A stretch of DNA of 64,000 nucleotides, from NCBI RefSeq assembly GCF_003014535.1, contig NZ_PYGD01000002.1, positions 434,001 to 498,000 of the forward strand, written 5' to 3'. This DNA is from Taibaiella chishuiensis (lineage in GTDB: Bacteria; Bacteroidota; Bacteroidia; Chitinophagales; Chitinophagaceae). Below the pieces are notes generated by a model. That model saw only the letters and a program-made list of their open reading frames with translations. It ran no database searches and was not told the DNA's origin. The position numbers and the translations under genes are program-made. This document shows, one piece after another, positions 50,890 through 60,311 of the stretch; the stretch's first letter is position 1; each line of letters starts with the position of its first letter.

Positions 50890-53661
50890 ATGAACAAACA
50901 CCTATTCCGGTTTGCCTTATGGCTGATCGTATCGATATCCTGTACGGCCATTGCCGGCGCGCAGACACAAGTCATTATCGGTACCGGTACGGGTAGCGGT
51001 ACCTCAACACCGATATCCCGTTTTTACGAATACTCGCTTAGCGAATCGATATACCTGGGCTCCGAATTCGGGGGTAATACGGGTAATATCACGGCCATTG
51101 CCTATGATAAGGCTTCGGGTTCCAGCACGGCGGTAACGCCGTCGGTAAGCATCTATATGAAACTAACCACCAATAGTACGGTGGGTACCAGTATTTACCC
51201 GGTCAGCTTAAACGGTTATACCCTGGTTTGGAGCGGCAGCTTTCCCAATGGTGCTCCGGGCTGGCAGCAAGTGACGCTGGATGCGCCTTTCCCTTTCCCT
51301 GCTGCAACGCAGAATCTCTCTGTACTCGTGCTCAACAACTGCGGCGCCATTATCCCTTCGGGCCGGCCCCAATACCGATATACCACGACCAATGTGCGCC
51401 AGGAGGCCGATTATACCGGCACTTCAGCCTGGGATGCCACCAAGACCTTGATCCCGCATTGGGAAAGACCGAATGTGCGGTTTACACTCGGCGCTTTATC
51501 CTCCTGCCTGTCGTCCACGGCTATTGCTGTGGGTACGGTAACGGCTACCACGGCCCAGTTCAGCTGGACGGCCCCGGCTCCTGCCCCTGCAGGTTACGAA
51601 TGGGAGCTCCGGACTGCAGGCTTGCCCGGCAGCGGCGCTACAGGCCTGGTCAATAGCGGTACTACCCCGGGTACTACGCTGAATGCTTCAGGCTTACCCG
51701 CTGCTACTACCGCTTATTTTTATATCCGTTCGCAATGCGGTACGGGCCAGTATAGTCTCTGGTCCGGTGGTGCCGCCGTTGTAACGCCCTGTGCACCGGT
51801 TACCGTTTTCCCCTGGACCGCCGGTTTCGAAACCCTGTTGTTGCCGGATTGCTGGTTTAATACGAGCAATGCCAACCGCAACTGGGAGTTTGTAACGGCT
51901 GATGCCGGTCATGGCGCTGCAGCCCCGCATAGCGGCACGGGTATGGCCCGGGTGGATGTGTACAATGCGATTACCGCCAATAACCCGATGCGCCTGGTCC
52001 TGCCGCCGATGACCATCGGCAGCGGCATGGAACTTAAATACTGGGCCTGGATCGGTAATGAAGGAGCGGCTGCGCCCCTTTCTGTAGAGGTATCGGCAAA
52101 TGGCGGCAGTAGCTATAACACGCTCTATACGCACAACAATACGGCAGGTGTCAACCAATGGCAAAGTTATACCCAGTCCCTGGCGGCCTATGCCGGTCAG
52201 ACTATCTTGGTCCGTTTTACAGCAGTAAGTAATTATGGCACCGGTTCCTGTAACCTGGGCCTGGATGATATTGCCGTACAGGCTGCTACTACGGCGCCGG
52301 TTACGATTGATAGCGTTAAAGTAAAAACAGTAGCCAATGCCCCTGCGGTGATCAGCAGCAATGGCGGCAGCTTGCAGCTCAATGCATTCGTATATCCTGC
52401 AACGGCCAACCAGTCGGTAACCTGGAGCATCGTACCGGTAAGCGGTTCGGCTACCATCAATGCTTCGGGTTTGGTCACCGCATCGGCCAGTGGTACGGTA
52501 TGGGCCAAAGCGGTATCTACTATAGATGTTTTGAAGAAAGATTCCTTATTGGTCACCATCTCCGGTCAAACGGTTACGATCGATAGCGTTAAAGTAAAAA
52601 CAGTGGCGAATGCCCCTGCGGTGATCAGCAGCAATGGGGGCACTTTACAGCTCAATGCATTCGTATATCCTGCAACGGCCAACCAGTCGGTAACCTGGAG
52701 CATCGTACCGGTAAGCGGTTCGGCTACCATCAATGCTTCGGGTTTGGTCACCGCATCGGCTAACGGTACGGTATGGGCCAAAGCGATATCTACCATAGAT
52801 GTTTTGAAGAAAGATTCCTTATTGGTCACCATCTCCGGTCAAACGGTTACGATCGATAGCGTTAAAGTAAAAACAGTGGCGAATGCCCCTGCGGTGATCA
52901 GCAGCAATGGCGGCAGCTTGCAGCTCAATGCATTCGTATATCCTGCAACGGCCAACCAGTCGGTAACCTGGAGCATCGTACCGGTAAGCGGTTCGGCTAC
53001 CATCAATGCTTCGGGTTTGGTCACCGCATCGGCTAACGGTACGGTATGGGCTAAAGCGGTATCTGCTGTCAATGGGTCTAAAAAAGATTCGCTGTTGGTC
53101 ACCATCTCCGGTCAAACCATTATGATCGATAGCGTTAAAGTAAAAACAGTGGCGAATGCCCCGGCGGTGATCAGCAGCAATGGCGGCAGCTTGCAGCTCA
53201 ATGCATTCGTATACCCTGCAACGGCCAACCAGTCAGTAACCTGGAGCATCGTTCCGGTAAGCGGTTCGGCTACCATCAATGCTTCGGGCCTGGTAAGGGC
53301 AACGGCCAATGGCATTGTTTGGGCCAAGGCTATAGCGCAAGGCAATATGGCGAAACGCGATTCCATAAAGATCGCCATAAGCGGGCAGGGCCTGGGCATG
53401 GAGCTGGTCGCCGCGCAGTTGGGACTCCGTATTTTCCCGAACCCAGTACAGGAACGGCTGATGTTGCACCTGGAAAAGCAGCATCCCGATCTGGTGCTGC
53501 GCATTACCGATAGCCGCGGCAGCGTATACGCCGGGTTTGCTGTAAAAAGCGGTGTCAACACCCTGTTGCCCGTAACCATGACCGGCGCCGCGCCCGGTGT
53601 CTACTTCCTTACGATAACCGGCAAGGATATCCTGTACCAGTCCAAAATATCCAGGCAATAG
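50890..53661 (+). CDS. T9SS-sorted surface protein with four Ig-like repeats
   Basis: The start is set at ATG 50890 (MNKHLFRFALWLIVSISCTAIAGAQ), a signal peptide. The domain order is: an N-terminal beta domain (VIIGTGTGSGTSTPISRFYEYSLSES) of about 200 residues; an Fn3 domain (GYEWELRTAGLPGSGATG); a MAM/jelly-roll-like domain (PWTAGFETLLLPDCW to CNLGLDDIAV); four tandem BIG2-like Ig repeats of 91 residues; and a type A T9SS sorting domain (RIFPNPVQERLMLHLEK...GVYFLTITGKD). Likely a long surface adhesin. The next gene encodes a paralogue without the repeats. The repeat-encoding DNA is almost identical between units. Confidence 0.87.
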   Translation: MNKHLFRFALWLIVSISCTAIAGAQTQVIIGTGTGSGTSTPISRFYEYSLSESIYLGSEFGGNTGNITAIAYDKASGSSTAVTPSVSIYMKLTTNSTVGTSIYPVSLNGYTLVWSGSFPNGAPGWQQVTLDAPFPFPAATQNLSVLVLNNCGAIIPSGRPQYRYTTTNVRQEADYTGTSAWDATKTLIPHWERPNVRFTLGALSSCLSSTAIAVGTVTATTAQFSWTAPAPAPAGYEWELRTAGLPGSGATGLVNSGTTPGTTLNASGLPAATTAYFYIRSQCGTGQYSLWSGGAAVVTPCAPVTVFPWTAGFETLLLPDCWFNTSNANRNWEFVTADAGHGAAAPHSGTGMARVDVYNAITANNPMRLVLPPMTIGSGMELKYWAWIGNEGAAAPLSVEVSANGGSSYNTLYTHNNTAGVNQWQSYTQSLAAYAGQTILVRFTAVSNYGTGSCNLGLDDIAVQAATTAPVTIDSVKVKTVANAPAVISSNGGSLQLNAFVYPATANQSVTWSIVPVSGSATINASGLVTASASGTVWAKAVSTIDVLKKDSLLVTISGQTVTIDSVKVKTVANAPAVISSNGGTLQLNAFVYPATANQSVTWSIVPVSGSATINASGLVTASANGTVWAKAISTIDVLKKDSLLVTISGQTVTIDSVKVKTVANAPAVISSNGGSLQLNAFVYPATANQSVTWSIVPVSGSATINASGLVTASANGTVWAKAVSAVNGSKKDSLLVTISGQTIMIDSVKVKTVANAPAVISSNGGSLQLNAFVYPATANQSVTWSIVPVSGSATINASGLVRATANGIVWAKAIAQGNMAKRDSIKIAISGQGLGMELVAAQLGLRIFPNPVQERLMLHLEKQHPDLVLRITDSRGSVYAGFAVKSGVNTLLPVTMTGAAPGVYFLTITGKDILYQSKISRQ
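52300..53391 (+). repeat. four tandem 273-bp in-gene repeats
   Basis: Unit starts at 52300, 52573, 52846 and 53119, exactly 273 bases apart. Each encodes one 91-residue Ig-like unit starting near TIDSVKVKTVANAPAVISSN. Differences between units 1-3 are a few scattered substitutions; unit 4 diverges in its last 60 bases. The high identity implies recent duplication or gene conversion. Confidence 0.95.
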
Positions 53662-53694
53662 CCTCCTTCCTCTTCAACTTATAAAACAGCAATA

Positions 53695-55629
53695 ATGCGT
53701 CAACTAATAAATGCTTTTCTTATCGTAGCAGGCCTGCTGGCCACAACCCCGGCCGGGGCGCAAACCCAGGTCACCGTTGGTACGGGTACCGGTAGCGGTA
53801 CTTCGACCCCGCTTTCTACATTCAACGAGTATTCCGTGAGCGAAGCCATCTATCTCGGGTCTGAGTTTGGCGGCGTTACGGGTAATATTACCGCAATCGC
53901 TTACGATAAGGCTTCGGGCTCCAGTACGGCTGCGGTACCCAATGTTACTATTTACATGAAGCTCAGCAGTGCAACAACAGTGGGCACGAATGCCTATACG
54001 ACCTCATTGAATGGATATACCCCCGTCTGGAACGGTGCTTTCCCCAACTCGGCCAGTGGTTGGCAGGAGGTCGTGCTTACCACGCCTTTCCCTTTTCCTG
54101 CGGCAAGCCAGCAGTTATCGGTACTGGTGGTCAATGCCAGTGGTACGACTATCGCTTCGGGCCGGCCACAGTTCCGGTATACCTCTACTTCTTCCGTAAA
54201 ACGCGAGGCCGGTTATGCCGGTAGCAGTGCCTGGAACGGTAGCCAGAGCCTGGCTCCGCATTGGGAGCGTCCCAATACACGGTTTACCTTTGGTTCGCTT
54301 GCTTCCTGTATCAGCCCGCTGGATATTGCGGTAAGCAATGTTGCGGCCACTACGGCTACGCTGAGCTGGTCGCCCCTGGCCACGGCGCCATTGTCGTATG
54401 ACTGGGAGCTGCGAAGCTCGGGTCAACCCGGTAGCGGCGCGACGGGCTTAGTAAGCAGCAGCTCCGCAACAGGTACTTCGGTGCCGCTTTCTTCCCTGTC
54501 GCCCGAGACCACATACGCCGTTTATGTGCGGTCGCATTGTACGGCTACGGAAAACAGCCTCTGGTCCGGCGCCCTCTCTTTTACCACCACCTGTGCGCCG
54601 GTTACCATTTTTCCATGGACGGGCACGTTCGAAAATTTCAGCCTGCCCTCCTGCTGGGCCAATACGACTGCGGGGACTAAAAAGTGGGAGTTCGTAAACG
54701 CCGATGCGGCGCATGGCGCAGCTACCCCGCATGGTGGTACGGGTATGGCACGCGTCGACGTGTATAATGCTTCTACAGCCAATAACCCGGTGGTGCTGCA
54801 ATTGCCGGTGCTTATTCCTGCCGAGGCTACCACGCAGTTAAGCTACTGGGCCTGGATTGGCAGCGGTGGTGCTGCGGCGCCCCTTACCGTGCAGGTATCT
54901 GCTGATGGCGGTAATGTATTTACGACGATCTATACCCATAATAACACAGCTAATACGAATGCCTGGAAGGACTACACGATGTCGCTGGGCGCCTATGCGG
55001 GCCAGGCGGTTCTGATCCGGTTTGTGGCCACAAGTAATTATGGAAGTGGTTCCTGTAACATTAATCTTGATGATATTACCATCGGTACAGCCCAGCCGCT
55101 TGCCCTGAAGCTGCAGAGCATACGCGCCGTTTATGAAAATGCCGTAAATAAAGTAAGCTGGACGGCGGTTAACGAAGAGCCCGGTGATTATTACATCCTC
55201 GAATACAGTAACGACGGTAAGGATTTCAATGCACTCACGTTAAGGGATGCGCGTGGCGAAAGTCCTTCTGTTTATAACTATGAAGAGCAGGCCCGGGCGG
55301 CCAGCACCTATTACCGGCTTAAGATGACAAGCGCCGGTGCTGGTGTTACCTATAGCCGTACGGTAAGACTCGAAACCCCGGTAAGCCCACAGGTGGCAAC
55401 GTTTACGTTATATCCCAATCCTGCTGCTACGGGCATCAGCATACGGCTGGACGAGCCGGCCCTGCGTGACGCTGTGTTCTGCCTAACCGATGTATTCGGC
55501 AAACGCCTGCAACAATTTTCGTTCGGCAAAAACAACGTCATCACCTTGCCGCTTACCGCTTACCCGGCGGGTATGTACTATGTAACAGCGGCGGGTATGC
55601 CTGCGGTTAAATTTATGCTTGTCCGTTAA
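53695..55629 (+). CDS. T9SS-sorted surface protein, paralogue without Ig repeats
   Basis: A 644-residue exported protein (signal peptide ending PAGAQ). Its first about 460 residues are clearly homologous to the preceding protein: VTVGTGTGSGTSTPLSTFNEYSVSEA, SCISPLDIAVSNVAATTATLSW Fn3 domain, FPWTGTFENFSLPSCW MAM-like domain ending CNINLDDITIG. Instead of Ig repeats it continues with an Fn3-like VSWTAVNEEPGDYYILEYSNDGKDF segment and a type A sorting domain (TLYPNPAATGISIRLDE...GMYYVTAAGMP). Gene duplication followed by exchange of the stalk is the simplest history. Co-transcription with the upstream gene is likely (33-bp gap). Confidence 0.86.
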   Translation: MRQLINAFLIVAGLLATTPAGAQTQVTVGTGTGSGTSTPLSTFNEYSVSEAIYLGSEFGGVTGNITAIAYDKASGSSTAAVPNVTIYMKLSSATTVGTNAYTTSLNGYTPVWNGAFPNSASGWQEVVLTTPFPFPAASQQLSVLVVNASGTTIASGRPQFRYTSTSSVKREAGYAGSSAWNGSQSLAPHWERPNTRFTFGSLASCISPLDIAVSNVAATTATLSWSPLATAPLSYDWELRSSGQPGSGATGLVSSSSATGTSVPLSSLSPETTYAVYVRSHCTATENSLWSGALSFTTTCAPVTIFPWTGTFENFSLPSCWANTTAGTKKWEFVNADAAHGAATPHGGTGMARVDVYNASTANNPVVLQLPVLIPAEATTQLSYWAWIGSGGAAAPLTVQVSADGGNVFTTIYTHNNTANTNAWKDYTMSLGAYAGQAVLIRFVATSNYGSGSCNINLDDITIGTAQPLALKLQSIRAVYENAVNKVSWTAVNEEPGDYYILEYSNDGKDFNALTLRDARGESPSVYNYEEQARAASTYYRLKMTSAGAGVTYSRTVRLETPVSPQVATFTLYPNPAATGISIRLDEPALRDAVFCLTDVFGKRLQQFSFGKNNVITLPLTAYPAGMYYVTAAGMPAVKFMLVR

Positions 55630-55847
55630 TATACTTTACAGTTCATGATACAGCTGCCGGGCGACAGACTGCTTTAGGTTGGTCTTCGCCCGGCAGCATC
55701 GTTACAGTACCTGCATGTCTTTTCTGCACACTTATGAACGCAAGCCACACGACTGTAAATTGTTGGTTACGCATTATGGTATTAATTTTTAATATTGTCT
55801 TGTCAGGCGTGATAATAAAACCCTGATCATCATAGAAGACAACATAA

Positions 55848-55884
55848 AAGTAAGGGCTCCCCGGATACCGGAGAGCCCTTACTT
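55848..55884. terminator. bidirectional terminator
   Basis: Arms 55848-55859 and 55873-55884 pair perfectly (12 bp), with an inner CCGG-ATA-CCGG stem. T-rich sequence follows on the plus strand and A-rich sequence precedes it. It separates the convergent surface-protein genes. Confidence 0.85.
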
Positions 55885-55915
55885 CTTTTAATTTGATGCT
55901 ATAAGATGTTATGTC

Positions 55916-57637
55916 TTAGCGTATCACCAGTTTTTGTGTGCTGGTCATGCGTTTGCCATCCTGGTTGTAAACGCTCACCAGGTAGGTGCCTGCATATACA
56001 CCGGAGATACGGAATCCCTGGCGTGCAGCAGCTACAGGAACAGTTTTAACAGTTACGCCCATCAGGTTGGTAATCACTACCCGTCCTTCTGTTACAGCGA
56101 TATCGCTTACCTGGATCATATTATCCTGGCTTGCAGGGTTGGGGTATACTTTCCAGCTGGTTTCCAGGCCGGTGCAGGTATTCGTAACGTTCAGGGTTTT
56201 GCTGTAGGTTACTTTGTTACCCAGGTCGGTAATTTTCAGGCGGTAGTAACGGGTGTCGGGTGTCTGGGCAAGCGTATAGTTATAGTTGCCGCCTTTGGGA
56301 CCCTGGCTTGCTACCTGTGCCAGCGATTTGAACTGGCTTGCGTTGGCGCTGCCTTCGATTTCGAAATGATCGAATTTGGTTTCTTCAGCGGTTGCCCAAT
56401 TGAGGATAACGGAGCAGTTTTCGGCATAAGCGCTGAAACCGGTCAGGGTAACAGGAAGGGGTGTGCCGCCGGTGGTAAAGGTTTGCTCACCACAGAAGGT
56501 ATAGAACGAGTTGGTATCGGCTGGGGTCAGCGATGCAGGCCTCATTACATTGATGCCCTGTACGCCTACGTTAAAGTAGCTGTTAGGGTAGTTGGCATTC
56601 GGTGCCAGGTTTGCTGCGAAAAATTTGATCGGGTTGCCGGCATCGTTACCATTGAAGTTGCCCTGCTGGCGGGTAATACCGGTGAAGTAAAATTCGCCGG
56701 ATCCTACTACAGTACCATTGTTGTCGAAGTCTGCACCCCTTACTTTACCGTTAACGGTATTGGTGAAGGTAGCGCCGCCATTGATGGTGATCTTTGGATT
56801 TCCGGAGTTGCTTACCCATACCAGGCCGTCATTGGTAAAGGTAGCGTTGTTATTGAAACCTTCACGTGCCACGAAACGGCATTTATTGGTAATAACAGCG
56901 CCGCTGTTGATATTGATAAAGTGACGGGCATCGAACCAGCCTTTATTGGTTACGGTGCTGGACGGGTTAAAGTTACCGCCGACGATGGTCAGCCTGCCTG
57001 AGTTGTTCAGTGTGGTTCCGCTATGGGTGTTGAAGTCGCCGCTGTTGATCGTAAGCATACCGTTATTGGTCAGTACGCTGCCATTGCCGCTTAAGTTCAC
57101 GCCGTTGCTGAAAGTAATTTTGGCATCTGTATTATTGGTAATGGTAACTGTGCCGTTCATGTTCAGGCTGCCGTTGATGTCGATAACGCCGCTATTGGTC
57201 AGTACGCTTCCTGCGTTGAGGTTAGCGCCGCCGTTAAGCTGGAAAGTGCTGTTGGTCTCATTGATCAGCTGTATGCCGGAGTTGGCATTGATACCGCTGT
57301 TAATGGTAAGCGTACCCAGGTTGCGAATGGTAGTGCTGCTGTTGCCGGCATTGATGCCGCCTGTGGTCAGGGTACCATAGTTCTCGATCGTTCCGTTAAA
57401 ATTATTAAGGCTCCAGAGTGTAACAGTTACACCTTTAGCAATACGTAATACGCCACCGCTTGCGATTTCCGCATTGGCTGACATGTCTGCTGTAATGCAC
57501 CAGGTAGCGCCGCTGGGTACCTGTAAATTGCTTTGTGTAGTAGGTACCTGGAAGGTACAAGGGGTTTGCGCCTGTGTGTAAAAAGCCGCAGTAGTTAGTA
57601 ATAATGATGCGATAAGTGTTTTTTGTGTACGGTACAT
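55916..57637 (-). CDS. beta-helix-like T9SS-sorted surface protein
   Basis: A 573-residue exported protein (signal peptide ending FYTQAQ). Residues about 40-330 are an Asn/Gly/Thr-rich series of short repeats of the type NNG-x-L-T-I-N-SG (for example GVLTNN..LTINSG), as in right-handed parallel beta-helix adhesins. An Fn3-like segment (CSVILNWATAEETKFDHFEIEGS) and a type A sorting domain (KVYPNPASQDNMIQVSD...GTYLVSVYNQDGKR) follow. It resembles many autotransporter-like stalks exported by T9SS. No catalytic residues are seen; surface adhesion or matrix is likely. Confidence 0.85.
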   Translation of the reverse strand: MYRTQKTLIASLLLTTAAFYTQAQTPCTFQVPTTQSNLQVPSGATWCITADMSANAEIASGGVLRIAKGVTVTLWSLNNFNGTIENYGTLTTGGINAGNSSTTIRNLGTLTINSGINANSGIQLINETNSTFQLNGGANLNAGSVLTNSGVIDINGSLNMNGTVTITNNTDAKITFSNGVNLSGNGSVLTNNGMLTINSGDFNTHSGTTLNNSGRLTIVGGNFNPSSTVTNKGWFDARHFININSGAVITNKCRFVAREGFNNNATFTNDGLVWVSNSGNPKITINGGATFTNTVNGKVRGADFDNNGTVVGSGEFYFTGITRQQGNFNGNDAGNPIKFFAANLAPNANYPNSYFNVGVQGINVMRPASLTPADTNSFYTFCGEQTFTTGGTPLPVTLTGFSAYAENCSVILNWATAEETKFDHFEIEGSANASQFKSLAQVASQGPKGGNYNYTLAQTPDTRYYRLKITDLGNKVTYSKTLNVTNTCTGLETSWKVYPNPASQDNMIQVSDIAVTEGRVVITNLMGVTVKTVPVAAARQGFRISGVYAGTYLVSVYNQDGKRMTSTQKLVIR

Positions 57638-58179
57638 AAATACTCGTTTATATGGGTTTTTAAAAGAAGTTTTTGGTTTTGATACGGCATGCGTAAACTG
57701 TTACCGCCTGGTACAGGCAGTTTAGGTCTTGCAGCACATCTTCAGGGTTGGTCAGGATCCTGGAATGTAGTGCTGGCGTGCAATAGGTCCTTGCTTGTTT
57801 ATGCCGGTAAATTCATGAGTATGCGATTTAATAAGGGTTTAGGGTCTGCGGCGCATAAGGGATGTGGTGTAGCTGTTGCACTTCTTCCGCTTGCTCCGCG
57901 ACACCTGTCATAAGGCAATAACTGTTCCACTTATTATCAAACGGTTAAGTTCAATGCGCAGAATCGTTATCTTAAAAAGTCTGGTGATGGCTTAGCAGGA
58001 GCGCAGATAAATTAGCTTGTTTAACAGCCTGACAAGTATGACATCGCTGCATAAAAACACGGAACACTTTGTGACTTGAATAAAATATGTCTTTAATATT
58101 TGCCTGACAAAATGTTCTTTAGTGTTGAATACCAGTGATTAACGGGGGTGCTTTCGTGGGGGGTATTTATGAATTATGT

Positions 58180-58202
58180 TCACTTGGTGGTGACTTATGT
58201 CA
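58180..58202. promoter_or_regulatory. repeated regulatory element, copy A
   Basis: Begins TCACTTGGTGGTGA and ends TTATGTCA. Matches copy B at 17 of 23 positions by eye, with the ends best conserved. Confidence 0.4.
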
Positions 58203-58243
58203 AGGCTTTTCGCTTTGTTTTTCTTTCTTAAGCCGGAGTGAAC

Positions 58244-58266
58244 TCACCATTTGGTGATATATGTCA
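58244..58266. promoter_or_regulatory. repeated regulatory element, copy B
   Basis: Begins with the perfect inverted repeat TCACCA-TT-TGGTGA and ends ATATGTCA. The spacing from copy A is 64 bases start to start, close to six helical turns. Confidence 0.4.
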
Positions 58267-58301
58267 GTATGTCTCTGGCATGGGGGCTTCCCGGGTTCGT
58301 A

Positions 58302-58332
58302 TTAAAAAAGCCCGTCCTGCAGGGACGGGCTT
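58302..58332 (-). terminator. terminator of the DNRLRE-like gene
   Basis: AAGCCCGTCC and GGACGGGCTT form a perfect 10-bp stem with a 5-base loop. Read on the minus strand it is followed by TTTTTTAAT, a classical Rho-independent signal, about 30 bases after the stop. Confidence 0.88.
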
Positions 58333-58360
58333 ATACTTTGCTTTACTCGGGTGGTTAGTC

Positions 58361-59836
58361 CTATCTTTTGATCAGTTTATGTTGCAGGTTCAGCGATCCG
58401 CCCCGGATAGTTAACAGGTAAAGACCTGGAGGCAATGCTTTGGCTGCGAGCTCGAATCTGTTGCGGCCGGTATGTAACTGCCTGGTCGTTTCGCTTATCT
58501 TTTTACCGGAAGCATTGTACAGCGTTACCTGTGTGGATACCGCGGCCGGAGCATCCAGGCTTATGGCCCAGTTGTCGTCGGTGGGATTGGGAGTAGCGGT
58601 AACCGATGGCCCGTTTAGGAGCAGGGAGGCAGGCTCGTCGCCAGGCAGTATCCTGTTGTCGTTATCAGGAGTTCCGATCTGCATGGTCCTGTCCGGTATT
58701 GCCGCCGCATTTTGTGGCGACTGGGTTACGCCATTGGCCAGCGAAATGGTCACGGTAGCCATGTTGGCTAATTGATCATCCTCGCACATGGTACCCATTG
58801 CGATGTTGTAAACGCCGGGTGCGGGAAAGGTATAGGTGAAAGGCGTACCGGTGCCTATTGGCATACTGAAATCAATCAGGCCGGGTGCGGGTACCGCATA
58901 CCATTTGTAGCCGGTAGGGAAAGTAGGGCTGTTGGCATTAAAGGTAAAGGTAAGCGGGTCGGTATTCGAGGTCGTATAGTTAAAGCTCGGGTCGGACAGC
59001 GTTTTACAGCGCGATTCTACACTATAGGTCACGCTTAGCTCCGGCCACATGGCTGGGTTGTTATGGTCGCTCGTTGCATAAAACTGCGATCTGTAGGCGG
59101 TCTCGTCATCGATCAGCAGCATAAACCCGTTATTGGCATAGGTGGATGGCGGTACCCAGGTTGTGCCGTTGAAGTAGCCGGAAGCATCCCTGATGATCCT
59201 GCCTACCATGGCGGTCACATTAAAGGACTGGGTAAAGTTGTAGCGGCTGGTGGTCGGGGGTATCGGTACTGCCGCAATATTGGGATCCATAACCAGGCCC
59301 AGGGAGTTAACCCAGGTAATATTGTCCTCGCGCCATGCATTGGCGCTGCCTGCGGCTACTTTATACAGTTTGCCCCTGTTATCGCCGGGGTAGGGGCTGC
59401 CGGGATAAGTGCTGTTGCCGAAGCTGCCCATAAGGTCTGCGGCATTAACGCCATGCAGTTTCAGTATTGCCGAGGTAATGGTGATGCTATGGGTGGTCAC
59501 AGGATGTGCAGCCAGCAGGCTCAGTTGCGGGAAGCGGATAAAAAAACGCGTTGTACCGGTGGGGCAACCGGCGGCGGCCCAGGTCCAGGCCATAAAGCTG
59601 CCTACTTTGTCATTGCCGAAGTTCTGGTAGGCGGGCGATACCGTTTGTCCCGTGGGTATACAGTAGTTGGGGCCGTTGTGCAGCTCCCATACGCTGGCGT
59701 CCTGGCCTATGTAGCGGTTGTGCTTATAGGTTACCGTATTGGTAAAGTTGGCGGGCTGGGCATAAGCGCCGGCGCTCCCGAGCGCCAATAGGGCTGCTAT
59801 AGCGGAGCAACGGGCTAAGGTGGATGTGGTGTTCAT
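58361..59836 (-). CDS. DNRLRE/CBM96-like T9SS-sorted protein
   Basis: A 491-residue exported protein (signal peptide ending GAYAQ). Residues about 30-280 match the DNRLRE/CBM96-like beta-sandwich: SAILKLHGVNAADL, NAWREDNITWVNS, YNFTQSFNVTAMVGRIIRD, NNGFMLLIDDETAYRSQFYATSDHNNPAMWPELSVTY. A PKD-like region (FTFNANSPTFPTGYKWYAVP) and a type A sorting domain (SVTATPNPTDDNWAISLD...GLYLLTIRGGS) follow. It probably binds carbohydrate at the surface. Monocistronic. Confidence 0.85.
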   Translation of the reverse strand: MNTTSTLARCSAIAALLALGSAGAYAQPANFTNTVTYKHNRYIGQDASVWELHNGPNYCIPTGQTVSPAYQNFGNDKVGSFMAWTWAAAGCPTGTTRFFIRFPQLSLLAAHPVTTHSITITSAILKLHGVNAADLMGSFGNSTYPGSPYPGDNRGKLYKVAAGSANAWREDNITWVNSLGLVMDPNIAAVPIPPTTSRYNFTQSFNVTAMVGRIIRDASGYFNGTTWVPPSTYANNGFMLLIDDETAYRSQFYATSDHNNPAMWPELSVTYSVESRCKTLSDPSFNYTTSNTDPLTFTFNANSPTFPTGYKWYAVPAPGLIDFSMPIGTGTPFTYTFPAPGVYNIAMGTMCEDDQLANMATVTISLANGVTQSPQNAAAIPDRTMQIGTPDNDNRILPGDEPASLLLNGPSVTATPNPTDDNWAISLDAPAAVSTQVTLYNASGKKISETTRQLHTGRNRFELAAKALPPGLYLLTIRGGSLNLQHKLIKR

Positions 59837-60311
59837 ATGTGTTGGTTTGTTGATGAGGATGAAATTGGTTGGTGCAAAGGCGGTCGCGCCTGTTGTGATA
59901 CCCGGCTATAAAGGTGTTTTAACGGGTTGTTTATAAAATTAGCGTAAATAAAATGTATAATTACTGCCTGTTCATAGTCGTGTTATCCAGGTTCATAAGT
60001 GTGCAGGATAGGTGCCGGCCTGCGTCGTCGGCTGATACTTTAATCCCGGGAAATGAAAAGAATGAGGTGTTTAAAAGGACGGTTTAGCCTGGCTTATTAA
60101 TGTGCAGGTGTTTTTTATACCCTCGGGAGAACGATGGAGGCGAGCCGCTTAAGTTAGCCGGGCTAAGAGCCGGGCGGTATAACACCATCGCTGGACAAGC
60201 GGATCTGTAATTTTTTTTTGTAGTGCAGGTGGCTCTGCTACGCGATTAAGAAAGCTCCGGATACAACGAAGCCCGCTTTAAAAGCGGGCTTCCGGATGCT
60301 GTTGCAAATGG
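59837..60311. other. intergenic region with terminator
   Basis: No gene was seen. AT-rich sequence directly upstream of the minus-strand DNRLRE-like gene probably carries its promoter. The middle (60120-60200) contains GC-rich short inverted segments without a family match. The end holds the hairpin at 60268-60292. Confidence 0.5.
60268..60292 (-). terminator. hairpin after small exported gene
   Basis: GAAGCCCGCTTT pairs with AAAGCGGGCTTC (12 bp, one-base centre in DNA; fewer pairs and a small AT loop in RNA), 20 bases after the minus-strand stop. The T-run is weak on that strand. Confidence 0.7.

Larger units (their letters stand above)
57638..58360. other. intergenic region with repeated TGTCA motifs and terminator
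   Basis: About 720 bases with no convincing gene; a plus-strand open frame near 57689 has no recognisable family. The stretch 57900-58270 is rich in TGTCA/TGACA boxes (for example CCTGTCAT, CCTGACAAGTATGACA, TTATGTCA, ATATGTCA), including two related 23-base elements at 58180-58202 and 58244-58266. It should hold the promoter of the beta-helix gene. A terminator at 58308-58332 belongs to the next minus-strand gene. Confidence 0.6.

Noticed and set aside
52300..53391. Possible CRISPR or VNTR noncoding array
   Set aside because: The period of 273 bases is a multiple of three, inside an open frame that encodes Ig-like domains.
55934..57001. 355-codon plus-strand open frame
   Set aside because: It is antisense to the beta-helix T9SS gene, which has a signal peptide and sorting domain; the plus frame shows no family.
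57689..57913. Plus-strand 74-codon open frame upstream of the beta-helix gene
   Set aside because: No recognisable motif, and it lies in the probable promoter region of the divergent gene.
60120..60200. GC-rich folded segment considered as a riboswitch
   Set aside because: No conserved riboswitch core such as a cobalamin or c-di-GMP motif could be identified.
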